64,000 nt of DNA from Planctomycetota bacterium. GTDB taxonomy: Bacteria; Planctomycetota; MHYJ01; WSZJ01; JACPWG01. Every line of letters starts with the position of its first letter. Position 1 is the first letter of the stretch. The position numbers and the translations under genes were made by a program. Below are positions 10,227 through 20,100 of the stretch, in pieces. The stretch covers positions 1 through 64,000 of the forward strand of contig JACPWG010000014.1 of the NCBI GenBank assembly GCA_016197205.1, in the 5' to 3' direction. Under the pieces are notes generated by a model. The model was not told the origin of the DNA, ran no database searches, and saw nothing but the letters and a program-made list of their open reading frames with translations.

Positions 10227-11712
10227 ATGCACCTCGCCATGAATACTGTCAAGGGCCGCGAGTATTACTACCTCGTCGCGAAGCAGCGCCGGGGGAAGCG
10301 CGTCGTCACATCTCAGACGATCTGCATCGGGGATCGTCAGAAGTTGGCGGAGTTGCTTCAAGAGCGAGCCGCTGCTTCGTTCCCCGAGTCCTACGCGTCC
10401 CAGGAGGTGGGTGGTTCGCTGGCGCTCGCCGATGTCGCAGAAGACCTTGGGATCGAGGCTATCATCGACTCGGTATGCCCCGTGCGCGCCGGAGCGGTTC
10501 CTGTCGGGCGGCAGATGCTGCTGATCGCTGTTCACCGTGCCCTGGTTCCTCGGTGGGAGAATAGCAAGGCCAGTCTCCAGGTCGGCTACCAGGGGTCTGC
10601 CCTGTCGGAGCTACTCCCCCGTTGCCTGAGGCGGCTCTGGACAATCGGCGGACCTGCGACACCCTGGCTGACTTGACGACAAGACAAGTAGAGGAAATCG
10701 ACGCGGCGGTAGTACAACGACTCATCGAGCGTGAAGGCCTCAGGTTGGAGGCGCTCGCCTTCGACACGACGAACTTCGACAGTTACGCGGCTGCATCGAC
10801 ACGCAGCCGGTTGCTCAAGTGTGGCCACCCCAAGAGTGGTCGCCCCTTGCGTCTTCTCGGATTGGGTCTGCTGGTGACGGAGGACGAGGGCATCCCTCTT
10901 CTGACATTTGCTTACTCTGGCAACGAAAACGACTCCACGGCGTTCGCCCGGTTCCTCTGGGCATTGGATCGCCGGCGGTCCTCTCTGAGACTGCCTATGA
11001 GTGCAACAATCGCACCGGACGGTGGCAACATCAGCCGGAAGATCCTCGATCGAATGGAACACGCGCAGCGCTTCTACGTCCTACGGCTCCCTGCGAAGCA
11101 CGCCGCGAATCTCCATCGAGAGGCTTCTCAGGACCTGCCATGCCTCTCCGGCAGGCTCGCGGGGAAGGTGCTAGCGTCGAAGAGGTCCCCGGGGCATGGA
11201 AGCACCTGGAGGACTACGTCCTGCGGAGAACGCTCCTGGTCACAAACCGGGCGGACTGGTCGCCGGAGAGGATCGTACTGGCACCTCGACAGCAGAGTGA
11301 CAATGAGAAACTCTTCCGAGACATCAAGGACTCAAGCGGTGTGTCCATGCTACCCCTGAGGCATAGCAGCGATGCAGCACTCCGTGCCAACGCTCTGTGT
11401 GTTGTTCTGGGGCTCACCCTTGCGAAGGTCATCCAGCGGCGCCTACGGGCTGCGGGGATCAGAGTCACGGGCACGTCGTCCTTGCCTCGGACGCTCAAGA
11501 ATATCGGGCGCGCGCGCCTCCACCTCCCGGCCGGGGCTCCACCGGCCCTGCGTGCGTTCGCGAAGAGCAATTGGGTGCCATCGCAGCGCACGGAGAAGCA
11601 ATCCGCCAACCTGGCTGCGCTGGAGCTTGATTGTCGGCACGAGGTAGGTACTACACTCCTGAGACAAAAAACTAAGGAAACACGGGCCTCGCGGTCGAAA
11701 GTGGTCCGATAA
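10227..11712 (+). pseudogene. IS1634-like DDE transposase, two frameshifts
   Basis: The reading starts in frame 3 (HLAMNTVKGREYYYLV, the N-terminus typical of IS1634-type transposases). It moves to frame 2 near a CCCCC run at 10614-10621, where the sense is SELLPLPEAALDNRRT, and to frame 1 between about 11160 and 11185. Conserved blocks in order are DTTNFDSYA (first catalytic Asp region), GNENDSTAF, APDGGNISRKIL, and SDNEKLFRDIKD with RANALCVVLGLTLAKVI near the end. The stop codon TAA at 11710-11712 lies inside the right inverted repeat, as is common in compact IS elements. No single frame gives a full protein, so the copy is probably inactive. Confidence 0.8.
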
Positions 11713-11730
11713 CCCGGAAACTACCGCTAG
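11709..11730 (+). repeat. Right inverted repeat of the IS1634-like element
   Basis: It reads ATAACCCGGAAACTACCGCT then AG, the reverse complement of the left end with one mismatch. It contains the transposase stop codon. The interval from here to 11920 holds no recognisable gene. Confidence 0.85.
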
Positions 11731-11920
11731 GGGGGCTCCCTACTTCAGACACAAGTTTCCGGACCGGATCGCCCTGAAGCGCCCGTCCCTCCTACATCGA
11801 TTCGCGCTCATGCATTCTGGGATGTCTCAGCTCGTTTGGGGCCATGTGCGGAGGTCTGAAGATGAACCGAGCCATGAGCCCAAGGCTCTGCCCCGAGGGT
11901 TATGGGATGAGAGGTGAGTC

Positions 11921-12298
11921 GTGCGGGCCTATCGGATCGAGGCGGTGACTACCCAAGGCTGGTGCGTGGCGCTGCTCAGGTTTGACACGCCAGATGTGGT
12001 ACTGGAAACGGGATTCCTGCGAGCCTTTGTGCGCGTCTACGAGCTCGCCCTTGATGCCCGTAACGTGCTTCTCTTGCTGGGACGTTGTGAATCCGACGGC
12101 TTTGTTACCACACTCCTGTCCGAGCTCAAGCAGAGACGCGTAGCCACGACCGTGTACTTCCTCGAGGACGGAGGCCTTAGGGTCCTGCTCACGCAAACTG
12201 GGTTTCTTAGCTCGATCGCAGAAGAGGCACACGACTTGTGCTCGTTCGCAAAGGAGCATGACCTGGTCTCCGCGGTCGCGATGTTACTGGCACAATAG
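11921..12298 (+). CDS. Hypothetical protein, 125 aa
   Basis: A GTG start is preceded by a purine-rich stretch (GAGAGGTGA, about 11909-11917) that could serve as ribosome site. The product is soluble and mixed alpha/beta, with hydrophobic strands (VALLRF, NVLLLLG) and no signal peptide or clear motif. It sits alone between two insertion sequences. I do not recognise a family. The composition is somewhat lower in GC than neighbouring housekeeping genes, which fits an accessory gene. It could be a small cargo gene or a chance frame. Confidence 0.45.
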   Translation: MRAYRIEAVTTQGWCVALLRFDTPDVVLETGFLRAFVRVYELALDARNVLLLLGRCESDGFVTTLLSELKQRRVATTVYFLEDGGLRVLLTQTGFLSSIAEEAHDLCSFAKEHDLVSAVAMLLAQ

Positions 12299-12335
12299 TG
12301 TAGTGTAGCGGCGCAGAAGTCACCGGTACAGGCTG

Positions 12336-12365
12336 GCGACCGGGTAGAGACCCGGAAGCGGTCGC
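12336..12365 (+). repeat. Nested hairpin upstream of the DD35E transposase
   Basis: An outer stem (GCGACC 12336-12341 with GGTCGC 12360-12365) encloses an inner stem (CCGGGT 12340-12345 with ACCCGG 12350-12355). It lies about 120-140 bp before the transposase. It may mark a structured element end or an attenuator, but no matching structure was found beyond the 3' side of the gene. Confidence 0.4.
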
Positions 12366-12504
12366 CCGAACCAGGCAAAACACCACCTCAAGGAAGTCCC
12401 AGCGGCGGGACGCTGACCCGTATGGTCACAAAACTCGTGGACAAGGACCCCGGCATGCGGTAATCTCTTCCCCTTCGGTAGTTGTGTCAGCCCGGGAGGT
12501 GGAG

Positions 12505-13575
12505 ATGCCGTGGAAGCGCATGTTGGCCTACATCACGGGGACGGTGAATCAGGAACTGCTCCTTCGCAACGAATACTTATGCGCCGAAAATCGCATTTTG
12601 CGGGCGCAGATCCAGGGGCGCATCCAACTCGCGGACGGCGACCGCGAGACTCTTGCTGAGATCGGAAAGCGGCTGGGTAGAACTGCTCTCGCGGAAGTCG
12701 CGAGCATCGTCAAGCCGGACACGATCCTCGAATGGCACCGGCGGCTCGTGGCGAAGAAGTTCGACGGGTCGCACCGTCGAGCGTCGCCCGGCCGGCCGCC
12801 CCTGGCCGCCGAAGTCGAGGAATTGATCCTCCGTCTCGCGCGGGAGAACCGGACATGGGGCTACGATCGCATCGTCGGCGCCCTCGCAAATCTCGGGCAC
12901 ACCGTGAGCGATCAAACCGTGGGAAACGTGCTCGGACGCCACGGTCTCCCACCGGCCCCTGCGCGGCGCAAAGAGACGACCTGGAAGGAGTTCATGCGGT
13001 CGCACATGGAAGTCCTGGCAGCGACGGACTTCTTCACGGCCGAGCTGTGGACGCCGACGGGCTTGATGACGTACTACGTGCTCTTCTTCATGCGCTTGGC
13101 GACGCGGGAGGTCCACATTGCCGGGGTTACCACCACACCCGACGAGGGCTGGATGAAGCAGATCGCGCGCAACCTCACGATGTCGGAGTGGGGCTTCCTC
13201 CACAAGATACGATACTTGATTCACGACCGTGACGGCAAGTTCTGCGAGGTCTTCCGCGCGACCATAAAGGCTGGGGGCGTTGAGGCCGTTACGCTTCCGC
13301 CGCATTCCCCCAACTTGAACGCGTTCGCCGAACGCTGGGTGCGTTCAGTCAAAGAGGAGTGCTTGGGCCGGATGCTTCTCTTCGGCGAAGCCTCGCTTCG
13401 CCACGCACTGCATGAGTACGTGGAGCACTACCACGCAGAACGGAAACTCCAGGGGCAAGACAATCGCCTCCTCCTCCCCTACGCAGAGGACCGGGTCGGT
13501 GCCACCGACGGGAGCGTGGAGTGCCGCCAACGCCTGGGGGGACTCGTGAAATTCTACCGGCGGGCGGCAGCGTGA
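12505..13575 (+). CDS. Integrase-core (rve) transposase, DD35E, intact
   Basis: The intact frame encodes 356 residues from ATG 12505, which has GGGAGGT five bases upstream; an in-frame GTG at 12484 would add seven. The N-terminal part is helical and ends in a helix-turn-helix-like segment (PDTILEWHRRLVAKKFDG, then GRPP and ENRTWGYDRIVGALANLG), a layout shared by IS3/IS481-type enzymes. Counted from the GTG start, the rve catalytic residues are D182 (ATDFF), D248 (IHDRDGKF) and E283 (NAFAERWVRSVKEE), giving a DD35E spacing. The product should cut and join DNA ends of its own element. I could not define terminal inverted repeats, so the limits of the mobile unit are unknown. It is the only complete transposase in the window. 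Confidence 0.85.
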   Translation: MPWKRMLAYITGTVNQELLLRNEYLCAENRILRAQIQGRIQLADGDRETLAEIGKRLGRTALAEVASIVKPDTILEWHRRLVAKKFDGSHRRASPGRPPLAAEVEELILRLARENRTWGYDRIVGALANLGHTVSDQTVGNVLGRHGLPPAPARRKETTWKEFMRSHMEVLAATDFFTAELWTPTGLMTYYVLFFMRLATREVHIAGVTTTPDEGWMKQIARNLTMSEWGFLHKIRYLIHDRDGKFCEVFRATIKAGGVEAVTLPPHSPNLNAFAERWVRSVKEECLGRMLLFGEASLRHALHEYVEHYHAERKLQGQDNRLLLPYAEDRVGATDGSVECRQRLGGLVKFYRRAAA

Positions 13576-13611
13576 GCCCTCGCGAAGGGCGTAGCCTCGT
13601 CGCTCCGACAA

Positions 13612-14290
13612 TCAAGCGCTCAGATCCTTCTCGAACGCGCAGCGTTCGAGTGTCCAGTTGCCCGACCGATTCAGCTCCACCACTTTCGCTCCCGTCCGGT
13701 CGCATCCTCGGCGTCGTGACTGCTCCTTCGGAGTCAGCCCGTCCAGCCCTTGGTGCGGACGCGCAGTGTTGTACCACCGAGTCCAGCGCGAGAGCCGCGC
13801 GAACAGCATCCGCTCGGGCATGAGCCGGCCTCCGATGGGCAGGCCTTCTCTCTTGAGCGTTCGCCAAACCGCCCGATAAGGGCGATGCTCCCCGAGCAGC
13901 CGATCGCCCCGAACCGATGGCGCATCCCACGACGCCTGACCACCCGGCGAAAGTGTCCGCTCGTGAACTGGGGGCCCTGGTCGATCACCAGGTGCTTCGG
14001 CGCTCGGTGAACGGCGGTCACAGCCCGCTTCAGCAGAGCGCACGCCCACGAGGCGCTGGGCTCCGTGGTCCAGAGACCGATGGCGGCGACCTTTCGCGTG
14101 AATGCGTCGAGCACCGCGCGGATGCGAATCCGGACCAAGCCGTAGAACAGACGCACGACCGTCAGGTCCATCAGCCACACACGATTCGGTCGCTTCGATA
14201 GGACAGTTCGCGTTTTCGACGGGCGCCTGCGCTTCGCCGGCTTCTCCTGTGCGGGCGCCGGCGTCGGTCTCGGCGCCTGGTATCGGCTCG
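13612..14290 (-). pseudogene. Second rve-type transposase, 5'-truncated and frameshifted
   Basis: Reading right to left, homology starts at RPSKTRTVLSKRPNRVWLMD (first catalytic Asp), followed by VLDAFTRKVAAIGLW and HLVIDQGPQFTSGHF (second Asp). It continues in that frame to GAIGCSGSIALIGRF, then must jump near 13870 to the other frame for the rest (WRTLKREGLPIGG, RWTRWYNTARPHQGLDGLTP). In relatives the third acidic residue lies in a pattern like ERFWRTLK; here the position reads G, so the catalytic Glu appears lost as well. The N-terminal DNA-binding half is absent, and upstream sequence is a copy of the palindromic repeat at 14291. This is a dead remnant. Confidence 0.75.
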
Positions 14291-14340
14291 CGCGGGCCGG
14301 CGGCCCGCGCCCCCAGGCTCTGTGTGTGCACTTCCTCAAC
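14291..14340 (+). repeat. Short GC-rich palindromic repeat (family A), at a gene break point
   Basis: It contains GCGGGCCGGCGGCCCGCGCC and CCCAGG followed by a diverged right end (CACTTCCTCAAC). The same core occurs at 21052-21203, 45764-45892, 52547-52615 and 61378-61462. Here it separates a truncated transposase on the minus strand from a two-component remnant on the plus strand. Confidence 0.65.
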
Positions 14341-14758
14341 GGGACACTCGTACCGCGATCCCAGGCCCAGCGTCAAGGTCGACGCGGGCGTGCGCGTCAC
14401 CGTGTCCGTGATCGACGCGGGCGAAGAAATCCCGCACGAACGGACGGCGGGCCTGTTCGACCCTTTCCAGTTCACGGAGGCAACGCTGAAAGCCATCGAG
14501 GGCCACGAGCGAGCGTGCAACCTCCGGGAATTGCAGCACTTCGTGGAGCGATCGCTCGTACTCGGCAAGGAGCCGCCGCTGCCGAGCTTTCCCGCGACGC
14601 AGCGCGCGCCAACCGGCGAGTCGGTTCCGCTGCCGCTGCAGACGCCGGGCACGGGCGCCGGCTCGGGCGGCGCACGTGCGGGGCCGCCGACGCTGTCGGT
14701 CACTGGGGGCCCAGTGTTGCTCGTGCGCATCCAGGCTGCAACAGCGGGAAAGGCGTAA
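14341..14758 (+). pseudogene. Fused remnant: histidine kinase ATPase end joined to NtrC-type regulator end
   Basis: One open frame carries VRVTVSVIDAGEEIP and AGLFDPFQFTE, which resemble the G1 (DxGxGIP) and F boxes of a histidine kinase ATPase domain. It runs directly into TLKAIEGHERACNLRELQHF and VERSLVLGKE, which resemble the end of a sigma-54 activator AAA+ domain (GNVRELxNxIER). About 60 low-complexity residues follow to the stop at 14758. There is no start codon with context and no complete domain. The simplest reading is a deletion that joined two adjacent genes of a kinase/NtrC pair and removed everything between, but each half is short, so the assignment rests on motif similarity. 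Confidence 0.5.
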
Positions 14759-15570
14759 GCGCGAGGGGGGGCCTGAGGCTGCGAGCTGGGCGGGGGCGGA
14801 GGCGCCTGATTCGATGCGTGAGAATCACCGGACCGCGGACCGGCGCGGAACCCGGTGGCATCTCGCACGCCCTCCTTCCCCCGGCACGCCCCTTTGTGGT
14901 GCGGGGCTTCCGCCTTCGCGCACGGCGCCACAAGGCCTCGTGGTCCGCGGAAGGGAACACCGGGGAGTTCCCGCCTTCCGGCGTTCGGACAGCTCATGCC
15001 CCGTTTCGCATGTTGAAATCGGTTCGTGCCACCTTGAGAGGGCCGACCCCGCTCCGGAACCAGCCGGCGTGAGCTCCCCCGTTTCGCCGACCCGCGTGGG
15101 GAGCACCAGTCGCTGCCCCCAGCCTTACCGACTCATGTAACCCGCTACATGGCTGAGTCTCGACCCGACCAGCGTCCGCATCTCACGCTTAGCTCGCAAC
15201 ACGTGTAAGAACAATATGTTGCGCTTCTTATCGCGACAATTCCAGACTGGCACATGGGGTGCATAGGAAGTCCGTCACCAAATGACAAGTCCGTGCGAGA
15301 CAGACCGGCATGAGGAAGGCGAAGCCAGAGCGGTAGGTGAAGCGGTCGCGGTTGTGAGCGTAGGGGGCCGTACCGGGTGGTACGGTCCCCGCGCACGGAC
15401 CCGAAAAAAAGATCCATCGTTGCACGCGTTCGACTGCCGACCTCCGAAAAACAAACTTCAAAAGGACCACTCGCGGGGACGCTCCTCCCCGCACCATGCA
15501 CCTCCACTAGGGGACCGGCCCCTCCACTCCCGAGATCCCCACCCTTGGGAGGCGGGGCCCAAAAATCTGC
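14759..15570 (+). other. Gene-free interval with hairpins
   Basis: I see no supported gene. A single arm of the family B repeat (GTGGTGCGGGGCTTCCGCC) lies near 14897. An imperfect hairpin with one bulge sits at 15364-15390 (GGGGCCGTACC against GGTACGGTCCCC). Open frames on both strands here are rich in Arg, Pro and Gly and look like chance frames of GC-rich DNA. Confidence 0.5.
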
Positions 15571-15618
15571 ACGCCTCCGGACGGACCTTGAGGTAGCCGT
15601 CCGGAGGCGTACTCTTTT
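15571..15618. terminator. Strong hairpin with flanking T/A runs, candidate bidirectional terminator
   Basis: A perfect 14-bp stem (15571-15584 ACGCCTCCGGACGG with its complement at 15597-15610) has a 12-base loop. It is followed by ACTCTTTT on the plus strand and preceded by AAAAAT, which gives a T run on the minus strand. No clear upstream gene ends here on either strand. Confidence 0.55.
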
Positions 15619-15736
15619 GGGGGCCTGGTTCAAATCGCCCCCGACCCCGTGCCCATCCGACAACCCTGCTTTGCTTCGTGGGCACGGCAGCTCCGTGCCC
15701 CTACGCAGATCCGCCGCCGGCGAGCTGTGCCCCTGA

Positions 15737-15900
15737 GTACCGCCCCACAGAATTGGGTGACCATTTTCCTCGGCGATTTCGGCCGCCTGCTTCGTTGCGC
15801 TCGCTCGACGTACTTCTCCGTTACTACGCCTCGCTCGCGCGCCTCGCGGGCGGCCGAACTTGCCTTCGGCTATTGGTCACCGACTTCCGGGGAGCGATAC
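15737..15900 (+). repeat. Family F MITE-like element, copy 1 (164 bp)
   Basis: The ends are imperfect 26-bp inverted repeats starting GTACCGCCCCACAG on the left and ending GGAGCGATAC on the right. The interior shares long blocks with 41871-42068, such as CGCTCGCGCGCCTCGCGGGC and GGCCGAACTTGCCTTCGGCT. It has no coding capacity. The interval 15901-16170 after it is also non-coding apart from the leader of the next gene. Confidence 0.8.
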
Positions 15901-16170
15901 TGAGCTGAACCCTGCCCTTTTTTGGGGAGCCGAAATCGTCCGCACGCCTCCGAGGCGGTCACGCCGCATCGAGGACGGAGCGCCTCGCGCCGCCACCCCC
16001 GGCACCCGCCGCCTGCCCATCCTCCTCTTTTTTCGCAGGCGTGGTTCAAACTTGACGCCGGACCGTGGATGCGTTACGATGCCCTTTTCGGTTCGAAGGA
16101 GGGGGCCGAGGCACCTCGCGGACTGCAGCCGCGGGTCCTCAAACAGGCGTGGGCCCTCGGGAGGTCCGAC

Positions 16171-17058
16171 ATGAAGTCCAACCGGAGATCTTCCGGCACG
16201 CGCCGTTCCGTGTCGCCGCCCTCAGCGTCGCCCGCGGACCGGCCCGCCCCGGATCGCCACCCGTCCCGCCTTGGCACGCGCGCACCCGCTCGTCCCCCCG
16301 ACCGGCACCCCCCCGGCGCGCCCTCCCTCGAACCCAAGGTCGACCCCGGCGCGACTCCGATTCCCAAGCTCGATACGCGCTCGGCCACCTCCGGGAACGG
16401 GCGCGCGGGTGCCGCCCCGAGTACGCCCGACGGCACCCACATCCCCATTCTCGATTCCGGTCCAGCCGTCCCCACGCGCTCCTCGAATCCCCCTTCGCGC
16501 TCCGGCGTCACGGCCCCCACGCGCGACTCGTCCAGGATCTCCCGCGGCGGCAGCGAGCGCCTCCAAACCGGCAAAGGACAGCCGGGAACCGGCAAGGGGC
16601 GTCGGGGACCGGGCGAAAAGGGCGAGAACAACACGCCCATGATCGTCGGCGGCGTCGTCTGTGCCATCGCCCTCATCGTCGTCGTGGCGATCGTGAGCGG
16701 CAGAGGGAACGAGAAGGCCGACTCGAAACCCGCCGCGAAGCCGGACCCGTCCGCAAACGCCCCCGCCGGGCCGGGACCCAAGGTCTACCCGGACGTGCGC
16801 CCCATCCTGGTCAAGGCCGATCAGTGCTGGGCCGAGGCGCAGGCCGCGCGCGACGCGGCCGAGAAAGTCCAGGACGATCCCAAGGCGCGGGCCGAGAACT
16901 ATCGGCGCGCGGCCGAGCTGGCCGGCAAGGCGAATCAACTCTACGGAGATGCCCGGGAAAAGGACGACCGCCCAACGCTGGCCGACGTCGACGACAAAAT
17001 GGCAAAGGTCGCCAAGTTCCTCAGGCTCTGTCGCGATCACCTGCACCTCGGCGACTGA
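16171..17058 (+). CDS. Single-pass membrane protein with Pro/Ser-rich N-terminus
   Basis: The product is 295 residues from ATG 16171, chosen because GGGAGGT lies six bases upstream; a longer in-frame extension covers repeat-like sequence and is unlikely. Residues 1-150 are low complexity, rich in Pro, Ser, Arg and Gly. One transmembrane helix follows (MIVGGVVCAIALIVVVAIVS), then an Ala/Lys/Pro linker. The C-terminal helical region of about 90 residues (KADQCWAEAQAARDAAEKVQ) looks like a short TPR or coiled coil outside the membrane. The gene is 128 bp upstream of the zinc-ribbon giant on the same strand, so the two may be co-expressed. No known family was recognised. Confidence 0.75.
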   Translation: MKSNRRSSGTRRSVSPPSASPADRPAPDRHPSRLGTRAPARPPDRHPPGAPSLEPKVDPGATPIPKLDTRSATSGNGRAGAAPSTPDGTHIPILDSGPAVPTRSSNPPSRSGVTAPTRDSSRISRGGSERLQTGKGQPGTGKGRRGPGEKGENNTPMIVGGVVCAIALIVVVAIVSGRGNEKADSKPAAKPDPSANAPAGPGPKVYPDVRPILVKADQCWAEAQAARDAAEKVQDDPKARAENYRRAAELAGKANQLYGDAREKDDRPTLADVDDKMAKVAKFLRLCRDHLHLGD

Positions 17059-17186
17059 CCGCGCGTCCGCATCCGCGCCTGCCCTCGCGCCGCCGCCGAC
17101 CGCCCGGTCGGCCGGGCCGCAGGCACCCGCCGAGCGCACCCCCGGGGCGGAGCCAGGGGGAAATCGGGTTCGAAAGGATACAGCTC

Positions 17187-20100
17187 ATGCCCTATCCCGT
17201 CCATTGCCCGAAATGCAACGCCGGTCTCAGCGTCCAGGACGAGCAGGTCGGCAAGAACGTGCGCTGCCCCAAGTGCCAGACCGTTTTTCAAGCGCCGCCG
17301 CCCGCGGGGAAGGGCGGCTTCATGGCCCGCTTCCGCTTGAAGTCCGAGCCCAAACAGGAGAGCCCCGCCACCAAGCTCGATGACGCGCCTCCGACCACGC
17401 CCGCGGCCGGAAAGTCACCGACGCCCCCTCCCCCCGACGCCGATGCCGACGTCGACGCGGACGCCGAGGGTACCGCGCCCCAGCACCCGCCTTCGGCTCC
17501 TTCCGAGGACTCCACGCCACCCGCGCCGCCGCCGCCGCCCCCGCCCCCGCCCCCGCCCGCTCCTCCCCACGCGCCACCGCCCCCGACACCGCCGTCCATG
17601 CCGGTCGTTGCGGGCTTCCCCGAGGGTCCGGATACGACCATCGAGCCCAGAGCGTCCGCTGCTCCACCCTCGCCACCGCCGCCCCCGCCCCCTGCGGAAC
17701 CGGCAGCGCCCGCGGTCGTTGCCCCCACGCCCACCGGAGCCGCGGCGCCGATGGCTGCCGCGCCCGCAGCGGCCCCCGCTTCGGCAGGCGCGCCTGAGCC
17801 GCCGCCCGCGGCCCCCCCTCCGCCCTCCGCGGAGTCGACCTCGACCGCCATCGCCCCCCATGTGGCTGACGCCCCGCTGGCGGTCACCGAGCAGCAGGAG
17901 GCGCCCGCCGCCAAGGGAGGCTTTCTTTCGAGGCTCGGCGCGAAGGTCAAGGAACGCATCGACTCCGGCGTCGAGGCCGCGACCGCCGCGGACCGCAAAG
18001 CACACGGCGGTCTCGCCGGTCTCCGGACCCGGCTCGGCGAAAAACTCGCCAAGAAAGCGATCGAGGCCGGCATCAGCGAGAGCGCCTCCGGCCTCCTCAC
18101 GAACCCCGACGTGGATCGCGAACTGAAGGTCCTCCTGCGCGGCGCGTTCGAACCCCTCTATGAGTCCCCTGATCTCGCCGTCTGCACGCAGGCCGGCGCG
18201 CGCGACGCGGGCTTCCTCGGCGCGGTGGAGGACGCCGCGCGCGACCTCGTCCGCCACTACGCGATCGCCGATCGCGGCCCCAAGGGGGAGGTCCGCTATT
18301 TCCAGGTGAACTTCAGGGACGGCGTCTGCCAAAAACTCGCGGAGCTGCTCGGAGAACTGGGTGGCGAAGGCGGGCGCTACGTCCTGGCACTGCAGGCCCT
18401 CGCCCCGGGCGGCGACCCCGGTCCGTACCTCGTCCCCGGCATGAACGAGCTGCTGCGCCGGTTCGCCGGCGTGCGCTCGGACGTCCCCTCCACGATCACA
18501 GGCATGGCCGAGGTCTATGAAGAGGTCCGAAGCGGGCTGCACGAAGTCTTCGGCATCGAGGTCCGGCCGGACGCCGGCCACGTCGGCCGCCTGCTTGCCA
18601 AGCTCGACTACGCCGGCACGCGCGCCCTCGCCCCGCTCGACGACCGCGGGCGCGCCTTTCTGGCCCAAACCAGGATCCCCCCCGCCGAACTCCGCCCGTT
18701 CCTCGCGGACGTGACGCAGCGTCACCTGGACAAAGCCACCGAGGGCGTCGAAGCCTTCGCCTCCTGGCTCGGCGGCGTGAAGGGCGCCTTCCTCGAAGTG
18801 CGGGAGTACTGTGAAGGACAGCTCCACGTCCCGTTCCAGCCGTCCGTGCACGAGCTGGTCGCTCGGGGGACGCGGTTCCTGAACACGACGAAGGCCCTCC
18901 CGACGCGCGAGGAGATCGGCGTGGTCGGGCCCATGCTGCGCGAGCTGGGCTACCACTCGCGTGATGCGGAGTCGGCGGTCGCGTCGCTCCACCTGGAGCT
19001 GGCGAACCGCAGGCTGTCGGAGGAGCGCGAGCTGCACGCGCTGGTCCGGTCCTCTTTGCGCGACGGCTTCCGGGGCGCGGACCGTTTCGGGGAAGCGGAC
19101 CTGCGGCTGGTCGACCGGGTGACCGCGCGAAACGCCCACGCGGAGCGAGTCCTCGCCGCGGGCCCGGTGGTCCTTACGAATCGGGCGGTCTACGTGCCCG
19201 CGTCCGACGGCCTCTCCGGCGCGCGCATCCCGCTTGCCTGCCTCGTGTCGGTGGAGCGGCGGGACGAGCTGGAGCCCGCGCCGGGCGGGCACGCCGTCGT
19301 CCGTCGCAGTTACGCCCTCGACGGCGGCGAGGACGCGCCGCGCTTTTCTTTTCTCACGCGCTTCGTGGATCGAAGCGAGCTGGAGAGCGGGCAGGGAGCG
19401 GGCCTGGACGTGGCGAACTGGGGCGTCGCGGGCGGGATGGCGGCGCTGGCCACCGGGGCGCCGATCCTGCTCGGCGTGACGCTCTTCAGCGCCGCCCGGT
19501 ACGCGTTCGCGGCCGACCGGCTCGAGGACTTGCGGGAGGCCGCCGCCCACGGCGCGTCCGCCGCCGCCTCGATCGACGACCTGTTCGGGACGCTCGTACA
19601 CGACAACGTCCGGACCTGGCTCGCGCGCCTGGACGAGCCGGACGCGGGCGCGAACGCCCTGGTGCGCCATCTGGGCCGCGCGCGCGACGACCGGGCGCGG
19701 GCCGGGGAGCTCTTGGGCTGGATGCGGGAGGACGGCGCCGGCGGCCCGGGCACGTCCGCGCTGGACGAGGCGGGCGCCGCGAAACTGCTCGCGGCCTGCG
19801 GCCTCGAGGCCAAGAGCCGCTCCCACCTGCGCTTCGCCCTGGGTCTCTTCGCGCTCCGGCGCGGGGAGCTGCCCGTCTGCACGCCGGCGGAGGTCGGCCT
19901 GCCGCTCGTGCTCCTGCCCGAAGAGAAAATCCACGGCGTCTGGCGCGGGGAACCGCTCTCCTTCCTCGTGACGAGTCATCGACTGCTCGTGCAGGGTCCG
20001 GCGACGTGGCAGTCGCTCCTGCTCGTCGACATCCTGGGGGCCTCGCGATTCGGGCAGGACCTCCAGGTGCACTACCTGGGGGAGGACCGGCTCTTCCGGT

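Larger units (their letters stand above)
10106..11730 (+). mobile_element. IS1634-like (IS4 superfamily) insertion sequence, transposase broken
   Basis: The element is bounded by 22-bp inverted ends (10106-10127 and 11709-11730) that differ at one position, and encloses one transposase reading direction. Total length is 1625 bp. The outermost four bases on both sides are CTAG, which is itself palindromic, so they could be part of the inverted repeat or a 4-bp target duplication. No longer direct repeat flanks the ends. Confidence 0.8.

Noticed and set aside
15145..15663. Minus-strand frame of 172 codons in the gene-free interval
   Set aside because: It spans a hairpin and terminator-like structure, has odd composition and no ribosome site; treated as chance.
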